Shown in pieces: positions 1 through 9,002 of a stretch of DNA of 64,000 nt (its first letter is position 1; each line of letters begins with the position of its first letter). The position numbers and the translations under genes were made by a program. The notes under the pieces were generated by a model. The model did not search any database, was not told the origin of the DNA, and saw nothing but the letters and a program-made list of their open reading frames with translations. Source of the stretch: Falsirhodobacter xinxiangensis (GTDB taxonomy: Bacteria; Pseudomonadota; Alphaproteobacteria; Rhodobacterales; Rhodobacteraceae); NCBI RefSeq assembly GCF_004959935.1, contig NZ_SMYN01000014.1, forward strand, positions 16,280-80,279, written 5' to 3'.

Positions 1-184
1 CGTGGTGGTGACCGAGACGATCTTCAACATCCCCGGCATCGGCCGCTTGACCGTGGATGCAGTGCTGGCCCGCGACTATCCGGTGATCCAGGCGCTGATC
101 CTGCTGACCGCGACACTTTACGTGCTGATCAACCTAGCGATCGACATGTCCTATTCCCTGTTCGATCCGAGGATCCGCTACTGA
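1..184 (+). CDS. ABC transporter permease, DppB/OppB type, 3' fragment
   Basis: Only the last 60 codons lie in the window; the frame is open at the left edge. The segment begins inside the motif TIFNIPGIGRL, typical of the C-terminal part of the first permease of dipeptide/oligopeptide importers, and continues through a final hydrophobic helix to the ending DPRIRY. In the family this inner-membrane subunit pairs with a DppC-type permease to form the channel. The stop codon overlaps the next start (TGATG at 182-186), so the two permeases are translationally coupled. The substrate cannot be told from this fragment. Confidence 0.9.
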   Translation, partial: VVVTETIFNIPGIGRLTVDAVLARDYPVIQALILLTATLYVLINLAIDMSYSLFDPRIRY

Positions 185-1065
185 TGGCCATTGATCGTTC
201 CGCGGCGGACAAGCCGTTCCTGTTGCGCCTTCTGTCCGGCATCTCGCCCAGATCCACGGGGCTCGGGCCGTTCATTGCCGCATTCATGCTGTTGGCCGTG
301 ATCGGGCTGACCGTGTTCTCGCCGTGGATCGCCACGCATGATCCGTTGGCGATGGACCCGCTGATGCGGCTGAAGCCTCCGTCCGAGGCGCATCTTCTGG
401 GGACCGACGGCTATGGGCGCGACCTGTTCTCGCGCATGATCCTCGGGGGGCGCATCTCGCTGATGATCGGGGTTTGCGCAGCGGTTGTCGCGCTGGGCCT
501 CGGCATTCTGATCGGATTGCTGGCGGGGTATTTCCGCGCCGCCGATGCGGTGATCATGCGGGCGATGGATGCGCTGATGGCGATGCCGTCGATCCTGATC
601 GCCATCGCGCTGGTGGCGCTGAACGGGCCGTCCATCGGCTCGGTCGTCATGGCGATCACCATCCCCGAAATCCCGCGCGTCGTCCGTCTGGTCCGGTCGG
701 TCGTTCTGACCGTGCGAGAGGAGCCCTATGTGGAGGCGGCGACCGCGCTCGGGTCGTCCACCGCCAAGATCCTGTTCCGGCATCTGCTGCCCAACACCAT
801 GGCACCGATGATCGTTCAGGGCACCTACATCATCGCATCCGCAATCCTTACCGAGGCGCTGCTGTCCTTCCTTGGTGCGGGCATCAGCACCGAAATCCCG
901 ACCTGGGGCAACATCATGGCCGAGGGGCGGCAGTTCTTCCGCATCACACCCGGGATCATCCTCTGGCCCGGCCTTCTGCTGACGATCTGCGTGCTGTCCA
1001 TCAACTTGATCGGCGACGCCGCCCGCGACGGGCTGGACCCGCGCATGAAGAAACGCGAGGCATGA
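184..1065 (+). CDS. ABC transporter permease, DppC/OppC type
   Basis: This 293-residue inner-membrane permease is the second channel subunit of a peptide-type ABC importer. It has a cytoplasmic N-terminus of about 35 residues, a first membrane helix, then the family hallmark LLGTDGYGRDLFSRMI and a block of further helices. The EAA loop that docks on the ATPase is near residues 184-203 (EAATALGSS with LLPN after it). Length and motifs match the BPD_transp_1 family. It starts in a TGATG overlap with the preceding permease and is followed after one base by the ATPase gene. Together with the amidase genes downstream, the substrate is probably a peptide or acylated amino acid, which is inference. 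Confidence 0.93.
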   Translation: MAIDRSAADKPFLLRLLSGISPRSTGLGPFIAAFMLLAVIGLTVFSPWIATHDPLAMDPLMRLKPPSEAHLLGTDGYGRDLFSRMILGGRISLMIGVCAAVVALGLGILIGLLAGYFRAADAVIMRAMDALMAMPSILIAIALVALNGPSIGSVVMAITIPEIPRVVRLVRSVVLTVREEPYVEAATALGSSTAKILFRHLLPNTMAPMIVQGTYIIASAILTEALLSFLGAGISTEIPTWGNIMAEGRQFFRITPGIILWPGLLLTICVLSINLIGDAARDGLDPRMKKREA

Positions 1066-1066
1066 C

Positions 1067-2725
1067 ATGAAACTCCGCGACAACGATTTTTCCGCCGCGC
1101 CCACCGTGCTGGAAATCCGCGATCTGGTGGTCGGCATCGCCGGACGCGCGGGCCTGCCGCCGGTTCTGAAGGGCGTCAGCTTCGACATCCGGCGGGGCGA
1201 GACGGTATGCCTCGTGGGCGAATCCGGCTCGGGCAAGTCCGTTACTTCGCTGTCGACGATGGGGTTGCTGCCCAAGGATGCGCTGGCGGTGATCTCGGGG
1301 CAGATCCGGCTGAACGGGCAGGATCTTCTGGCGCTTTCGCCGGGGCAGATGAAGCAGCGGCGGGCGAAGGATCTCGCCATGATCTTTCAGGAGCCGATGA
1401 CGGCGCTGAACCCGGTGATGAAGGTCGGCGCACAGATCACCGAGGTGCTCGATCTGCACACGAGCCTTGGCGCCGCCGAGAAGCGCGCCCGCGTGATCGA
1501 CATCATGAAGCAGGTGCATCTGCCCGACGTGGAGCGGATATTCGAAAGCTATCCGCACCAGCTTTCAGGCGGGCAGCGCCAGCGCATCATGATCGCGATG
1601 GCGCTGATCCTCGAGCCGTCGCTGCTGATCGCCGACGAGCCGACGACCGCGCTGGACGTGACGACGCAAAAGCAGATCCTGTCGCTGATCGCCGAACTTC
1701 AGGCGCGGCACGGCACGGCGGTCCTGTTCATCACGCATGACATGGGCGTCGTGGCGGAAATCGCCGACCGTGTCTGCGTCATGCGGCATGGCGAAATCCT
1801 TGAGACCGGAACGATACGGCAGGTGCTGGAACAGCCCCGGCACGACTATGCGCAGGCCCTGCTGTCCGCTGTTCCCAGCCTTGTCCCGCGTGTGTCCCGC
1901 CCTGACGCCGTGGCGGCGCCGGTGCTGGTCGCCAAGGGTTTGGGCAAGACGTATCGCAGCGGCTCGCTGTTAGGACGCAAATCCGAGGTGCGGGCCTCCT
2001 ACGATGTCGGCTTCGATCTGAAACCCGGACGGACGCTCGGCATCGTCGGCGAAAGCGGGTCCGGAAAAACCACCGTCGCCCGGTCCATCATGCGCCTGAT
2101 CGAGCCGACCGAGGGGCAGATCCTGCTGGACGGCGACGACATCGCACACCTGTCGTCTTCGCAGATGAAACCCCGCCGCCGCAAGCTGCAGGTGGTGTTT
2201 CAGGACCCCTACCGCTCGCTCAATCCGCGCTGGACCATTGCGCAATCGCTGACCGAGGGCCCGCTGAACTACGGCGTGCCGTATGCCGAGGCGATTGCAG
2301 AGGCGAAGCGGCTTCTGGGGGTTATCTCCTTGCCCGAGGATGCGCTGCGCCGCTATCCGCATCAATTCTCGGGCGGGCAGCGCCAACGCATCGCCATCGC
2401 CCGCGCCGTGATGCTGCGCCCCGACGTGCTGGTCGCGGACGAAGCGGTGTCCGCGCTCGACGTCTCGGTGCAGGCGCAGGTGCTGGACCTGCTGGACGAA
2501 TTGCAGCGTCAGACCGGCATCGCCATCGTCTTCATCACCCACGATCTGCGCGTCGCGGCGCAGATTTGCGACGATGTGCTGGTGATGCAGCGCGGCGCGG
2601 TGGTGGAGCAGGGTCCGGCGGGGCGAGTCCTGCACGATCCGCAGCACGAATACACGCGCGCGCTGATCGCCGCCGCACCGGGACGTTTCTGGGATTTCGC
2701 AGCGCGCAAGCCGCTGGTCGCCTGA
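1067..2725 (+). CDS. fused double ABC ATPase (DppD-DppF type)
   Basis: One 552-residue chain carries two complete nucleotide-binding domains that are separate proteins (DppD, DppF) in many bacteria. The first has Walker A GESGSGKS at residues 51-58 and signature LSGGQRQRI near 166. The second has Walker A GESGSGKT at 328-335 and signature FSGGQRQRI near 434. Each half has its own Walker B and H-loop ([16 protein letters not shown]). It energises import through the two permeases just upstream, on the cytoplasmic face of the membrane. The fusion is common in Alphaproteobacteria. The gap to the next gene is 10 bp and contains GAGGAGG-like ribosome-binding sequence, so it belongs to the same operon. 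Confidence 0.94.
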   Translation: MKLRDNDFSAAPTVLEIRDLVVGIAGRAGLPPVLKGVSFDIRRGETVCLVGESGSGKSVTSLSTMGLLPKDALAVISGQIRLNGQDLLALSPGQMKQRRAKDLAMIFQEPMTALNPVMKVGAQITEVLDLHTSLGAAEKRARVIDIMKQVHLPDVERIFESYPHQLSGGQRQRIMIAMALILEPSLLIADEPTTALDVTTQKQILSLIAELQARHGTAVLFITHDMGVVAEIADRVCVMRHGEILETGTIRQVLEQPRHDYAQALLSAVPSLVPRVSRPDAVAAPVLVAKGLGKTYRSGSLLGRKSEVRASYDVGFDLKPGRTLGIVGESGSGKTTVARSIMRLIEPTEGQILLDGDDIAHLSSSQMKPRRRKLQVVFQDPYRSLNPRWTIAQSLTEGPLNYGVPYAEAIAEAKRLLGVISLPEDALRRYPHQFSGGQRQRIAIARAVMLRPDVLVADEAVSALDVSVQAQVLDLLDELQRQTGIAIVFITHDLRVAAQICDDVLVMQRGAVVEQGPAGRVLHDPQHEYTRALIAAAPGRFWDFAARKPLVA

Positions 2726-2735
2726 GGAGGGTGGA

Positions 2736-3914
2736 ATGGGACTGATTGACTTCATCGCGGAAAAGGCGCCGCAGATGCGCGCCGTGTTCGAGGATCTGCA
2801 CGCCAACCCCGAGATCGGCTTCGAGGAAACGCGCACCTCCGCCATCGTCGAAGGGCATCTGCGCGACTGGGGCTTCGACGAGGTTCATGCCGGGATCGGC
2901 GGAACCGGCGTGGTTGGCATCCTGCGGGGCAAGGGGCAGGGGAACCGCCGCATCGGGTTACGCGCCGACATGGATGCGCTGCCGATCCAGGAGGTGACGG
3001 GCCTCGGCTATGCCTCGCGGACGGCGAACACGATGCATGCCTGCGGGCATGACGGGCATACCACGATGCTGCTGTCCGCCGCGCAATACCTTGCGGCGAC
3101 GCGGGACTTCGACGGCACCGCGGTCTTCATCTTCCAGCCCGCCGAGGAGGGTCTGGGCGGCGCGCGCCGCATGATCGCCGAGGGGCTGTTCGAGCGGTTT
3201 CCCGTCGACGAGGTTTACGGCATGCACAATCAGCCCCTGTCGCAGATCGGGCAGGCCCGCATCCGCAAGGGGCCGATGATGGCCGGTGCGTCCTTTTTCG
3301 ACATCACCATCAATGGCAAAGGCAGCCATGCGGCGCAGCCGGACCGGTCCAAGGACGCGCTGGTGATCGGGGCGGACCTGGTGGGCCAGCTTCAGACGAT
3401 CGTGTCGCGCAACGTCGATCCCGTCAAAGCCTGCGTTCTGTCCTGTACCCAGTTCCACACGGGGTCGGCCTACAACATCATTCCCGAAACTGCCGTGATC
3501 ACCGGCACGGTGCGCTATTTCGATCAGGCGGTCATGGATCTGGTGGCAGAGCGGATGCGTGCGCTTTGCGCGGGGCTTGCCGCCGGACACGGCATCGCCA
3601 TCGACGTGGACATTCGCAACGTCTTCGACGTGCTGGTCAACGATGCCGACCTGTCGGACGCCTATATCGCCGCCGCCGCCGACGTTCTGGGCGCAGAGAA
3701 CGTGGATGGCGAAGGCCCGCAGTTCATGGGGTCCGAGGATTTCGCCGACATGGCCGCCGCGATTCCCGGCGCCTACATCAACGTCATGCATGGCGGGCAA
3801 GCCGCGCTGCACAACCCCGCCTTCACGCTCGACCCCGAGGTGCTGCCCATCGGCGCCTCCATCTATGCACGGCTGGTCGAGCGCCGCATGCCGCTTGAAA
3901 GGACTGCCGCCTGA
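2736..3914 (+). CDS. M20 family amidohydrolase (hippurate hydrolase/aminoacylase-like)
   Basis: A 392-residue cytoplasmic metallo-amidohydrolase of the M20D group. The zinc-binding signature MHACGHDGHTT lies at residues 100-110 (His101, Cys103, His105) and the glutamate pair follows in FQPAEEGLGG. The lid (dimerisation) domain occupies roughly residues 180-290, where GKGSHAAQPD is visible. Relatives cleave N-acyl amino acids, hippurate or indole-amino-acid conjugates; which one applies here is not shown. It overlaps the next gene by one base (TGATG) and follows the peptide importer, which suggests that it deacylates what the importer brings in. There is no signal peptide. Confidence 0.9.
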   Translation: MGLIDFIAEKAPQMRAVFEDLHANPEIGFEETRTSAIVEGHLRDWGFDEVHAGIGGTGVVGILRGKGQGNRRIGLRADMDALPIQEVTGLGYASRTANTMHACGHDGHTTMLLSAAQYLAATRDFDGTAVFIFQPAEEGLGGARRMIAEGLFERFPVDEVYGMHNQPLSQIGQARIRKGPMMAGASFFDITINGKGSHAAQPDRSKDALVIGADLVGQLQTIVSRNVDPVKACVLSCTQFHTGSAYNIIPETAVITGTVRYFDQAVMDLVAERMRALCAGLAAGHGIAIDVDIRNVFDVLVNDADLSDAYIAAAADVLGAENVDGEGPQFMGSEDFADMAAAIPGAYINVMHGGQAALHNPAFTLDPEVLPIGASIYARLVERRMPLERTAA

Positions 3915-5047
3915 TGACCTTCGCCGATATCCCCTTCGATACCGAGGACATGATCCGCCGTCTGCGCCCGTGGATCGAAACCGAAAGCCCAACCTTCGAT
4001 GCTGCCGCCGTGGCGCGGATGGTGGACGTCGTCGCCTATGACGCAGCGGCGGCAGGCGCGACGGTGGAGGTGATACCGGGGCGGATGGGGTGCGGGCCGT
4101 CCCTGCGCGCGCGCTTTCCTCATCCCGATCAGGGCAAGCCGGGCATCCTCGTCTCGGGGCATCTGGACACGGTGCACCCGGTCGGCACGCTGAATGCGAA
4201 CCCGTGGCGGCGCGAGGACGGCAAGATCTACGGCCCCGGCATCCAGGACATGAAGGGCGGCAACTTCGCCGCGCTGGAGGCCATGCGCCAGATCATGCGG
4301 GCGGGCGGGCGCACCAACTTGCCGGTGACCTTCCTTCTGACGCCGGACGAGGAGATCGGCACCCCTGCCACCCGCGATCTGATCGAGCAGGAGGCGCTTC
4401 TGAACCGCTACGTCATCGTGCCGGAACCCGCGCTGGAGGACGAGGCCTGCGTCATCGGTCGCTATGCCATTGCGCGGTTCAACCTCGAGACGCGCGGCGT
4501 GCCGTCCCATGCCGGTTGGGCGTTGAAGGAGGGCCGGTCGGCCATCGCGAGGATGGCCCGCGCCATCCCGAAGATCGAGGCGATGACGACCGAGGATTGC
4601 ACCTTTTCCGTCGGCGTCATCCATGCGGGCCAGTGGGTGAACTGCGTGTCCTCCTCCTGCCTTGCGGAGGTGCTGTCGATGGCGAAGACCGATGCCGATC
4701 TGGAAGGTGGCATCGCGGCGATGCTGGAGCTTTCGGGCAGCGACGGCGGCGTCGAGCTGATCGTGACGCGGGGCGTGACCCGCCCGGTCTGGAGCCCCGG
4801 TCAACCGCAGGATCTGGCTCTGTTCGACCGGGCGGCGGACATCGCGCAGCGCTGCGGATTTGCCCTGTCGCATCACCCGTCGGGCGGCGGGTCGGACGGT
4901 AACTTCACCGGCGCGCTTGGTATCCCCACGCTCGATTCCACCGGGGTGCGCGGTGCGGGGCTGCATACATTGGGCGAGCACATCTTCGAGGAAAGCCTGC
5001 CTCAGCGGGCGCGTTTCCACGCCGGCCTGTTTCTTGAGCTGACCTGA
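3914..5047 (+). CDS. M20 family metallopeptidase (ArgE/DapE/CPG2-like)
   Basis: A 377-residue protein of the ArgE/DapE/carboxypeptidase G2 branch. The first metal motif SGHLDTVHPVG holds His83 and Asp85, the bridging aspartate is in GPGIQDMKGG, and the catalytic glutamate pair is in LLTPDEEIGT. A dimerisation domain with RGVPSHAGWALKEGRS follows, and the C-terminal zinc histidine is probably in GAGLHTLGEH. The family removes a terminal amino acid or acyl group in a zinc-dependent reaction. It is a different subfamily from the M20 gene directly upstream, so two distinct amide bonds may be handled. Both junctions are TGATG overlaps, as in a tightly coupled operon. Confidence 0.88.
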   Translation: MTFADIPFDTEDMIRRLRPWIETESPTFDAAAVARMVDVVAYDAAAAGATVEVIPGRMGCGPSLRARFPHPDQGKPGILVSGHLDTVHPVGTLNANPWRREDGKIYGPGIQDMKGGNFAALEAMRQIMRAGGRTNLPVTFLLTPDEEIGTPATRDLIEQEALLNRYVIVPEPALEDEACVIGRYAIARFNLETRGVPSHAGWALKEGRSAIARMARAIPKIEAMTTEDCTFSVGVIHAGQWVNCVSSSCLAEVLSMAKTDADLEGGIAAMLELSGSDGGVELIVTRGVTRPVWSPGQPQDLALFDRAADIAQRCGFALSHHPSGGGSDGNFTGALGIPTLDSTGVRGAGLHTLGEHIFEESLPQRARFHAGLFLELT

Positions 5048-7335
5048 TGACAGCCGAGGCGACGCACCGCCTGGAGGGGCTGCACGCACCGGTTCAGATT
5101 CGCATCGATCCGTGGGGCATCGCCCATATACGCGCGGAGAACAGAGACGATCTGTTCTTTGCCCAAGGATGGAATGCGGCGCGCGACCGGCTTTGGCAGA
5201 TCGATGTCGCCCGCAAGCGCGGCCTTGGGTTGTTGGCGGGGGATTTCGGGCCGGGCTATCTGGAGCAGGACCGGGCCTCGCGCTTGCTGCTCTATCGCGG
5301 TGATATGGAGGCCGAGTGGGCCGCGTATGCTCCCGACGCGCGGGAGATATGCGCCGCATTCGTGGCAGGGATCAACGCATATGTGGGCGAGGTGCTGGCC
5401 GGACGAGCGGAGATGCCGCCGGAATTCGCCCTTTTGGGCTGCTCCCCCTCGCCATGGCAGGCAGAGGATGTAGTGCGCATCCGCAGCCACTCCCTGACAC
5501 GAAATGTCACGTCGGAAGTGCTGCGCGCCCGCGTCATGGCGCTGGCCGGAGCGGAGAAAGGCGCCGCGTTGGACATTCTGCGCAAGCAGCTGTCGCCGGT
5601 GGTCGTCCCGGACATCCCCGAAGGACTGGATCTGTCGATCTTCTCCGACCGGGTGCTGCGGGACTTCCTGCTGGGCGTCAGCCCGGTCAGCTTCACGCCC
5701 GAACGGCTGGCCGCTCCCCTGAAGGACGCAAGCCTGTGGACCGAGCCGACCCCATTTGGCGAGATCGACCGCGTCGCATCGGGCGAGGGGTCCAACAACT
5801 GGGCGATCTCCGGATCGCGCACGCAATCGGGGCGTCCGATCCTCTGCCTCGATCCGCATCGGACCCATACGCTGCCCTCGGTGCGCTATATCGTGCATCT
5901 GACCATGCCGGGTCTTGACGTGATCGGCGCGGGAGAGCCGATGGTGCCCGGCATCTCCATGGGCCATAACGGCACGGCCGCTTTCGGCCTGACGATCTTC
6001 GGACACGATCAGGAGGATCTGTGCTGCTATCGCACCGATCCGACCGACCCCGACCTTTATTTCCACAAGGATGCGTGGCATCGCATGGAGGTGCTGCAAG
6101 AATCCGTGCCCGTCAGGGGTCATCCGGATCAGCAGATCACGCTGCGATTTACCTGCCATGGCCCATTGGTTCACCAACAGGATGGCTTCGCCTTTGCCTT
6201 GCGCACGGTCTGGACTGGGCCGGGCACCGCACCCTACATGGCCAGCCTGTCCGTGATGCGCGCGACGACGAAGGATGCCTATATCGAGGCGTTGAGAGGG
6301 TGGGGGTGCCCTTCGGTCAATCATATCTACGCCGATGCAGGCGGGACGATCGTGTGGAAGCCCTCTGGCGCATGGCCGCAGCGCGTAGAAGGGGACGGGC
6401 TGCTTCCGGTGCCAGGGGATGGATCGCACGAATGGCTTGGCCTGCATGACCCGACCCACGGCCCATTGGAGATTGATCCCCCGCGCGGCTTCATCGCGAC
6501 TGCGAATGCCATGAACCTGCCCAGCGAGTGGACCGGACCGATCCCCGGATACGAGTGGCTCGACCGTAGCCGTCACGATTTCCTGAATGACGCATTGGCT
6601 GCAAATGCCTCTGTCACTTTGGACGATTGTGCGGCCCTGCAACTGAGCTGCCACTCTGATGTGGCGCGTCGGCTTGCCGCGTGGATTGGCGCGCAGCCAG
6701 CGCCCGCGCGCGTCGCTGCGTTGGTGTCCGACTTCGACGGCGTGCTTGCCGTTGAAAGTGCCGCTGCCGCCTATCTGGAAGTCCTGCTTTCGCGTCATCT
6801 GGGGCAGGCGATCGCCACCGCGGCGGGGGCCAGCGGCGATGCGATCGCCCTGCTCGGGCCTTTCGATCCGGCGTCGTTGATGGACTGGCTCGACGGGCAT
6901 TCCCTTCCCTCGCTGGCGGCAACGCTCGATGCGGCATGGACCGATTGCGTTGCCCTTATGGGTGGTGATCCGGCGAAATGGTTCTGGGGGGAAATCCACC
7001 GCCTGACCTTGCGCCATCCGCTGCACAGAATCGCCCCAAAGGAATGGTCCTGCGCACCAATCATGCGCGGTGGTTCCTCCTCCAGCCTGAATTACGCGGG
7101 ATATCGGGCGGACGATTTCAGCGTCCTGATGGGACCGTCGGTGCGGATGCTGATCGATGTGGGCGATTGGGATGCCAGCCGTTTCGTCAACACGCCGGGA
7201 CAGTCGGGCGATCCCGAGAGTGGGCATTACAGCGATCTTCAGGACGACTGGACTTATGGGCGGTATCATCCCCTTCTTTACACGGAGGCGGCGGTGGAGG
7301 CGGCCGCCAGTGCGCGCCTACACCTCGTTCCCTAA
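5047..7335 (+). CDS. penicillin acylase (peptidase S45) family Ntn hydrolase
   Basis: A 762-residue precursor of the penicillin amidase family. The alpha part opens with IRIDPWGIAHIRAENRDD, typical of the family. The self-cleavage site and nucleophile are visible as EG|SNNWAISG, with the new N-terminal Ser at residue 249, giving an alpha chain of about 248 and a beta chain of about 514 residues. Family members hydrolyse penicillins, N-acyl-homoserine lactones or other acylated amines. Most are periplasmic, but no signal peptide is visible before the alpha domain here, so it may act in the cytoplasm on imported substrate. It is the last gene of the importer/M20 operon (TGATG overlap). The true substrate is unknown. 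Confidence 0.88.
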   Translation: MTAEATHRLEGLHAPVQIRIDPWGIAHIRAENRDDLFFAQGWNAARDRLWQIDVARKRGLGLLAGDFGPGYLEQDRASRLLLYRGDMEAEWAAYAPDAREICAAFVAGINAYVGEVLAGRAEMPPEFALLGCSPSPWQAEDVVRIRSHSLTRNVTSEVLRARVMALAGAEKGAALDILRKQLSPVVVPDIPEGLDLSIFSDRVLRDFLLGVSPVSFTPERLAAPLKDASLWTEPTPFGEIDRVASGEGSNNWAISGSRTQSGRPILCLDPHRTHTLPSVRYIVHLTMPGLDVIGAGEPMVPGISMGHNGTAAFGLTIFGHDQEDLCCYRTDPTDPDLYFHKDAWHRMEVLQESVPVRGHPDQQITLRFTCHGPLVHQQDGFAFALRTVWTGPGTAPYMASLSVMRATTKDAYIEALRGWGCPSVNHIYADAGGTIVWKPSGAWPQRVEGDGLLPVPGDGSHEWLGLHDPTHGPLEIDPPRGFIATANAMNLPSEWTGPIPGYEWLDRSRHDFLNDALAANASVTLDDCAALQLSCHSDVARRLAAWIGAQPAPARVAALVSDFDGVLAVESAAAAYLEVLLSRHLGQAIATAAGASGDAIALLGPFDPASLMDWLDGHSLPSLAATLDAAWTDCVALMGGDPAKWFWGEIHRLTLRHPLHRIAPKEWSCAPIMRGGSSSSLNYAGYRADDFSVLMGPSVRMLIDVGDWDASRFVNTPGQSGDPESGHYSDLQDDWTYGRYHPLLYTEAAVEAAASARLHLVP

Positions 7336-7415
7336 GGCGGTCATGGAAGACATGCACAATATTTCAACCATCCGCTTAGTCCCGCCATTAGTAGCATGAC
7401 TGACCTCTGCCCGGT

Positions 7416-8110
7416 TTAGGGCGGCATCGTCGCTCGGAGTTCGTTGCGGACGGGCACGAAAATCACACGTGATTGCTGTCGGGAGCGTTGTATCTCTTCA
7501 TACTGACGATGCGGATCTGGATTTCTGCGATCTGTCGATCCGTTGAGGCAGTTCATCCGCGCCTCGACGCGGCTTCGGACATGGTGGCCGACCGAATGCT
7601 TCCAGTCGGCGCGCGCCAAGGCGTCGCGTCTCGTGCAATATGGCTTTGCAGACGCGGGCGGCCGGGCCGTCCTCTTTCCAGGCGCCGTTCCGACGGATGG
7701 GTTTGCGTGCTTCGGCTCCCTGATCGATGAATGGGTTATGACAGTGCATCGTGTCGTAGGCACAGTCAGCCGTAATCGAACCGATCTTTCCATCCTCAGG
7801 GATTTGCGCCAGGAGTTCCGCTTGCGACGGGCTGTCGCCCTGTCGGCTGGGATAGTCCGGAACCGGCCAGTCCAACCCTGCCATCTCGATCAGGCAGGCG
7901 ACCAATCCAACCGTTTGTCGCATCCGTAGCCGAACCGTCCCGGAGCTTCGCCCGTTCAGGGGTGAAAACAGTCCACCGAGCGCCCCTCATCGTTCCAACG
8001 TCAAGACAGGTCTGGATCGGGCGCTCCGAGAACGTCTCCGGATGACCACGCTTTCCGGCCTTCACAGCGTTCGAAACCAGCGCCGGGGCAAATCGAGAGC
8101 GGGCCGCGGT
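7416..8110 (-). mobile_element. degenerate IS5-family transposase remnant
   Basis: Translating the minus strand in different frames gives successive pieces of an IS5-type DDE transposase. They are GKRGHPETFSERPIQTCL (about 8060-8002), RQTVGLVACLIEMAGLDWPV (about 7920-7860), KIGSITADCAYDT (about 7785-7745), and HVRSRVEARMNCL near 7570-7530. The order is right, but the pieces sit in shifted frames, and the stretch between GLDWPVPDYPS and AELLAQIPEDG is missing, which removes part of the catalytic core. The element is therefore inactive. I could not delimit terminal inverted repeats or a target duplication. The 80 bases between the S45 gene and this remnant hold nothing recognisable. Confidence 0.7.
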
Positions 8111-8122
8111 GGCGCAGGCCGG

Positions 8123-8315
8123 CACCCGGCGCAGTTCAGGCTTCAGCCGCCGGATTTCGGCATCCTTCTCCCTGTCGCCCGCCACCGCCTTCGCGAACTT
8201 GAGCTTCCAATCAAGGAGGGAGTGCGTGCCCGCACCGAGCCTCCTTCGCTGCGGAGCCCCGTTCCGTCATCTGCGCCATTGCGTCACGCTTGAAGTCGTC
8301 AGTGAAAGTGCCGGT
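8123..8315 (-). mobile_element. degenerate IS3-family orfA remnant
   Basis: The minus strand shows FTDDFKRDAMAQMTERG (about 8312-8262) and, after frame changes, DWKLKFAKAVAGDREKDAEI and RRLKPELRRV (about 8218-8123). These are the helix-turn-helix and leucine-zipper parts of an IS3-family OrfA. The middle region, normally encoding the recognition helix, is scrambled by indels. The frame runs directly into IS5-type sequence at about 8110, so the IS5 element seems to have landed in, or recombined with, this one. No OrfB (DDE) portion is present. It lies 25 bp beyond the stop of an ABC permease gene. Confidence 0.65.
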
Positions 8316-8339
8316 GACAGGCCTCAAAGTTGGCGAAAC

Positions 8340-9002
8340 TTATGCCACCGGCCTCGCCAACCTGCCGGAAAGACGAACAGCCGGAAGCAGGATCACCAAG
8401 TAAAGCAGCGCGGCCAGCGTGATCGGCGATGTGTTGAACGTTACGGAACGTGCAACGCCTGCCATGTAAAGCAATTCCGCAACGGCGATGATCGAGGCAA
8501 GTGACGTGCCCTTTACCACCTCGATCATGTTGGAAGCTCGGTCGGGCAGCACGATCCGGAAAGCTTGCGGCAGGACCACATGACGCAAGGCACCAGCTTC
8601 CGTCAGGCCCATGGACCGCGCCGCTTCCATCTGCCCTTTCGGCACCGCGCCAATCTCCGCCCGCAGGATTTCACAGTAGTAGGCCGAATTGTTTAGCGCC
8701 AAGGCCACGATCACGCATGGAAATGCAGGCAACCGGATGCCAAGAAATGGCAGCGCCGAATAGATCACGATGATCAGAACCAAGGGCGGCAGAGCGCGGA
8801 TTGTGTGGACCCATGTCCGCACCGCAGCGCGGACGAACCCGTTCCGAGCGCCCGGCGCAAGCGCGAGGCCCAACCCCGTCGCGATCCCCAAAGGATTAAG
8901 CACGGACGTCGGCAGGACCGTAATCAGGAAGCCTTTCAGCAGGAACGGCAAGGCCTCCATCATGATGTCGATGCTGAAGACCTGATCGATAAGCGTGCTC
9001 AT
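8340..9002 (-). CDS. polar amino-acid ABC transporter permease (HisM/GltK type), possibly intact
   Basis: A 220-residue permease starting at MSTLIDQVFSID. It has the N-terminal hydrophobic segment, a conserved RALPPLVLIIVIYS block, NNSAYYCEILRAEI, and an EAA loop EAARSMGLTEAGALRHVVLP. The reading frame continues upstream without a stop into the end of the preceding permease because of a one-base shift. In an intact operon the junction GCATGAGC would be a stop/start overlap, which supports the start chosen here. The partner permease and ATPase upstream are broken and no binding protein is seen, so this subunit is probably an orphan even if it can be translated. Confidence 0.55.
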   Translation of the reverse strand: MSTLIDQVFSIDIMMEALPFLLKGFLITVLPTSVLNPLGIATGLGLALAPGARNGFVRAAVRTWVHTIRALPPLVLIIVIYSALPFLGIRLPAFPCVIVALALNNSAYYCEILRAEIGAVPKGQMEAARSMGLTEAGALRHVVLPQAFRIVLPDRASNMIEVVKGTSLASIIAVAELLYMAGVARSVTFNTSPITLAALLYLVILLPAVRLSGRLARPVA

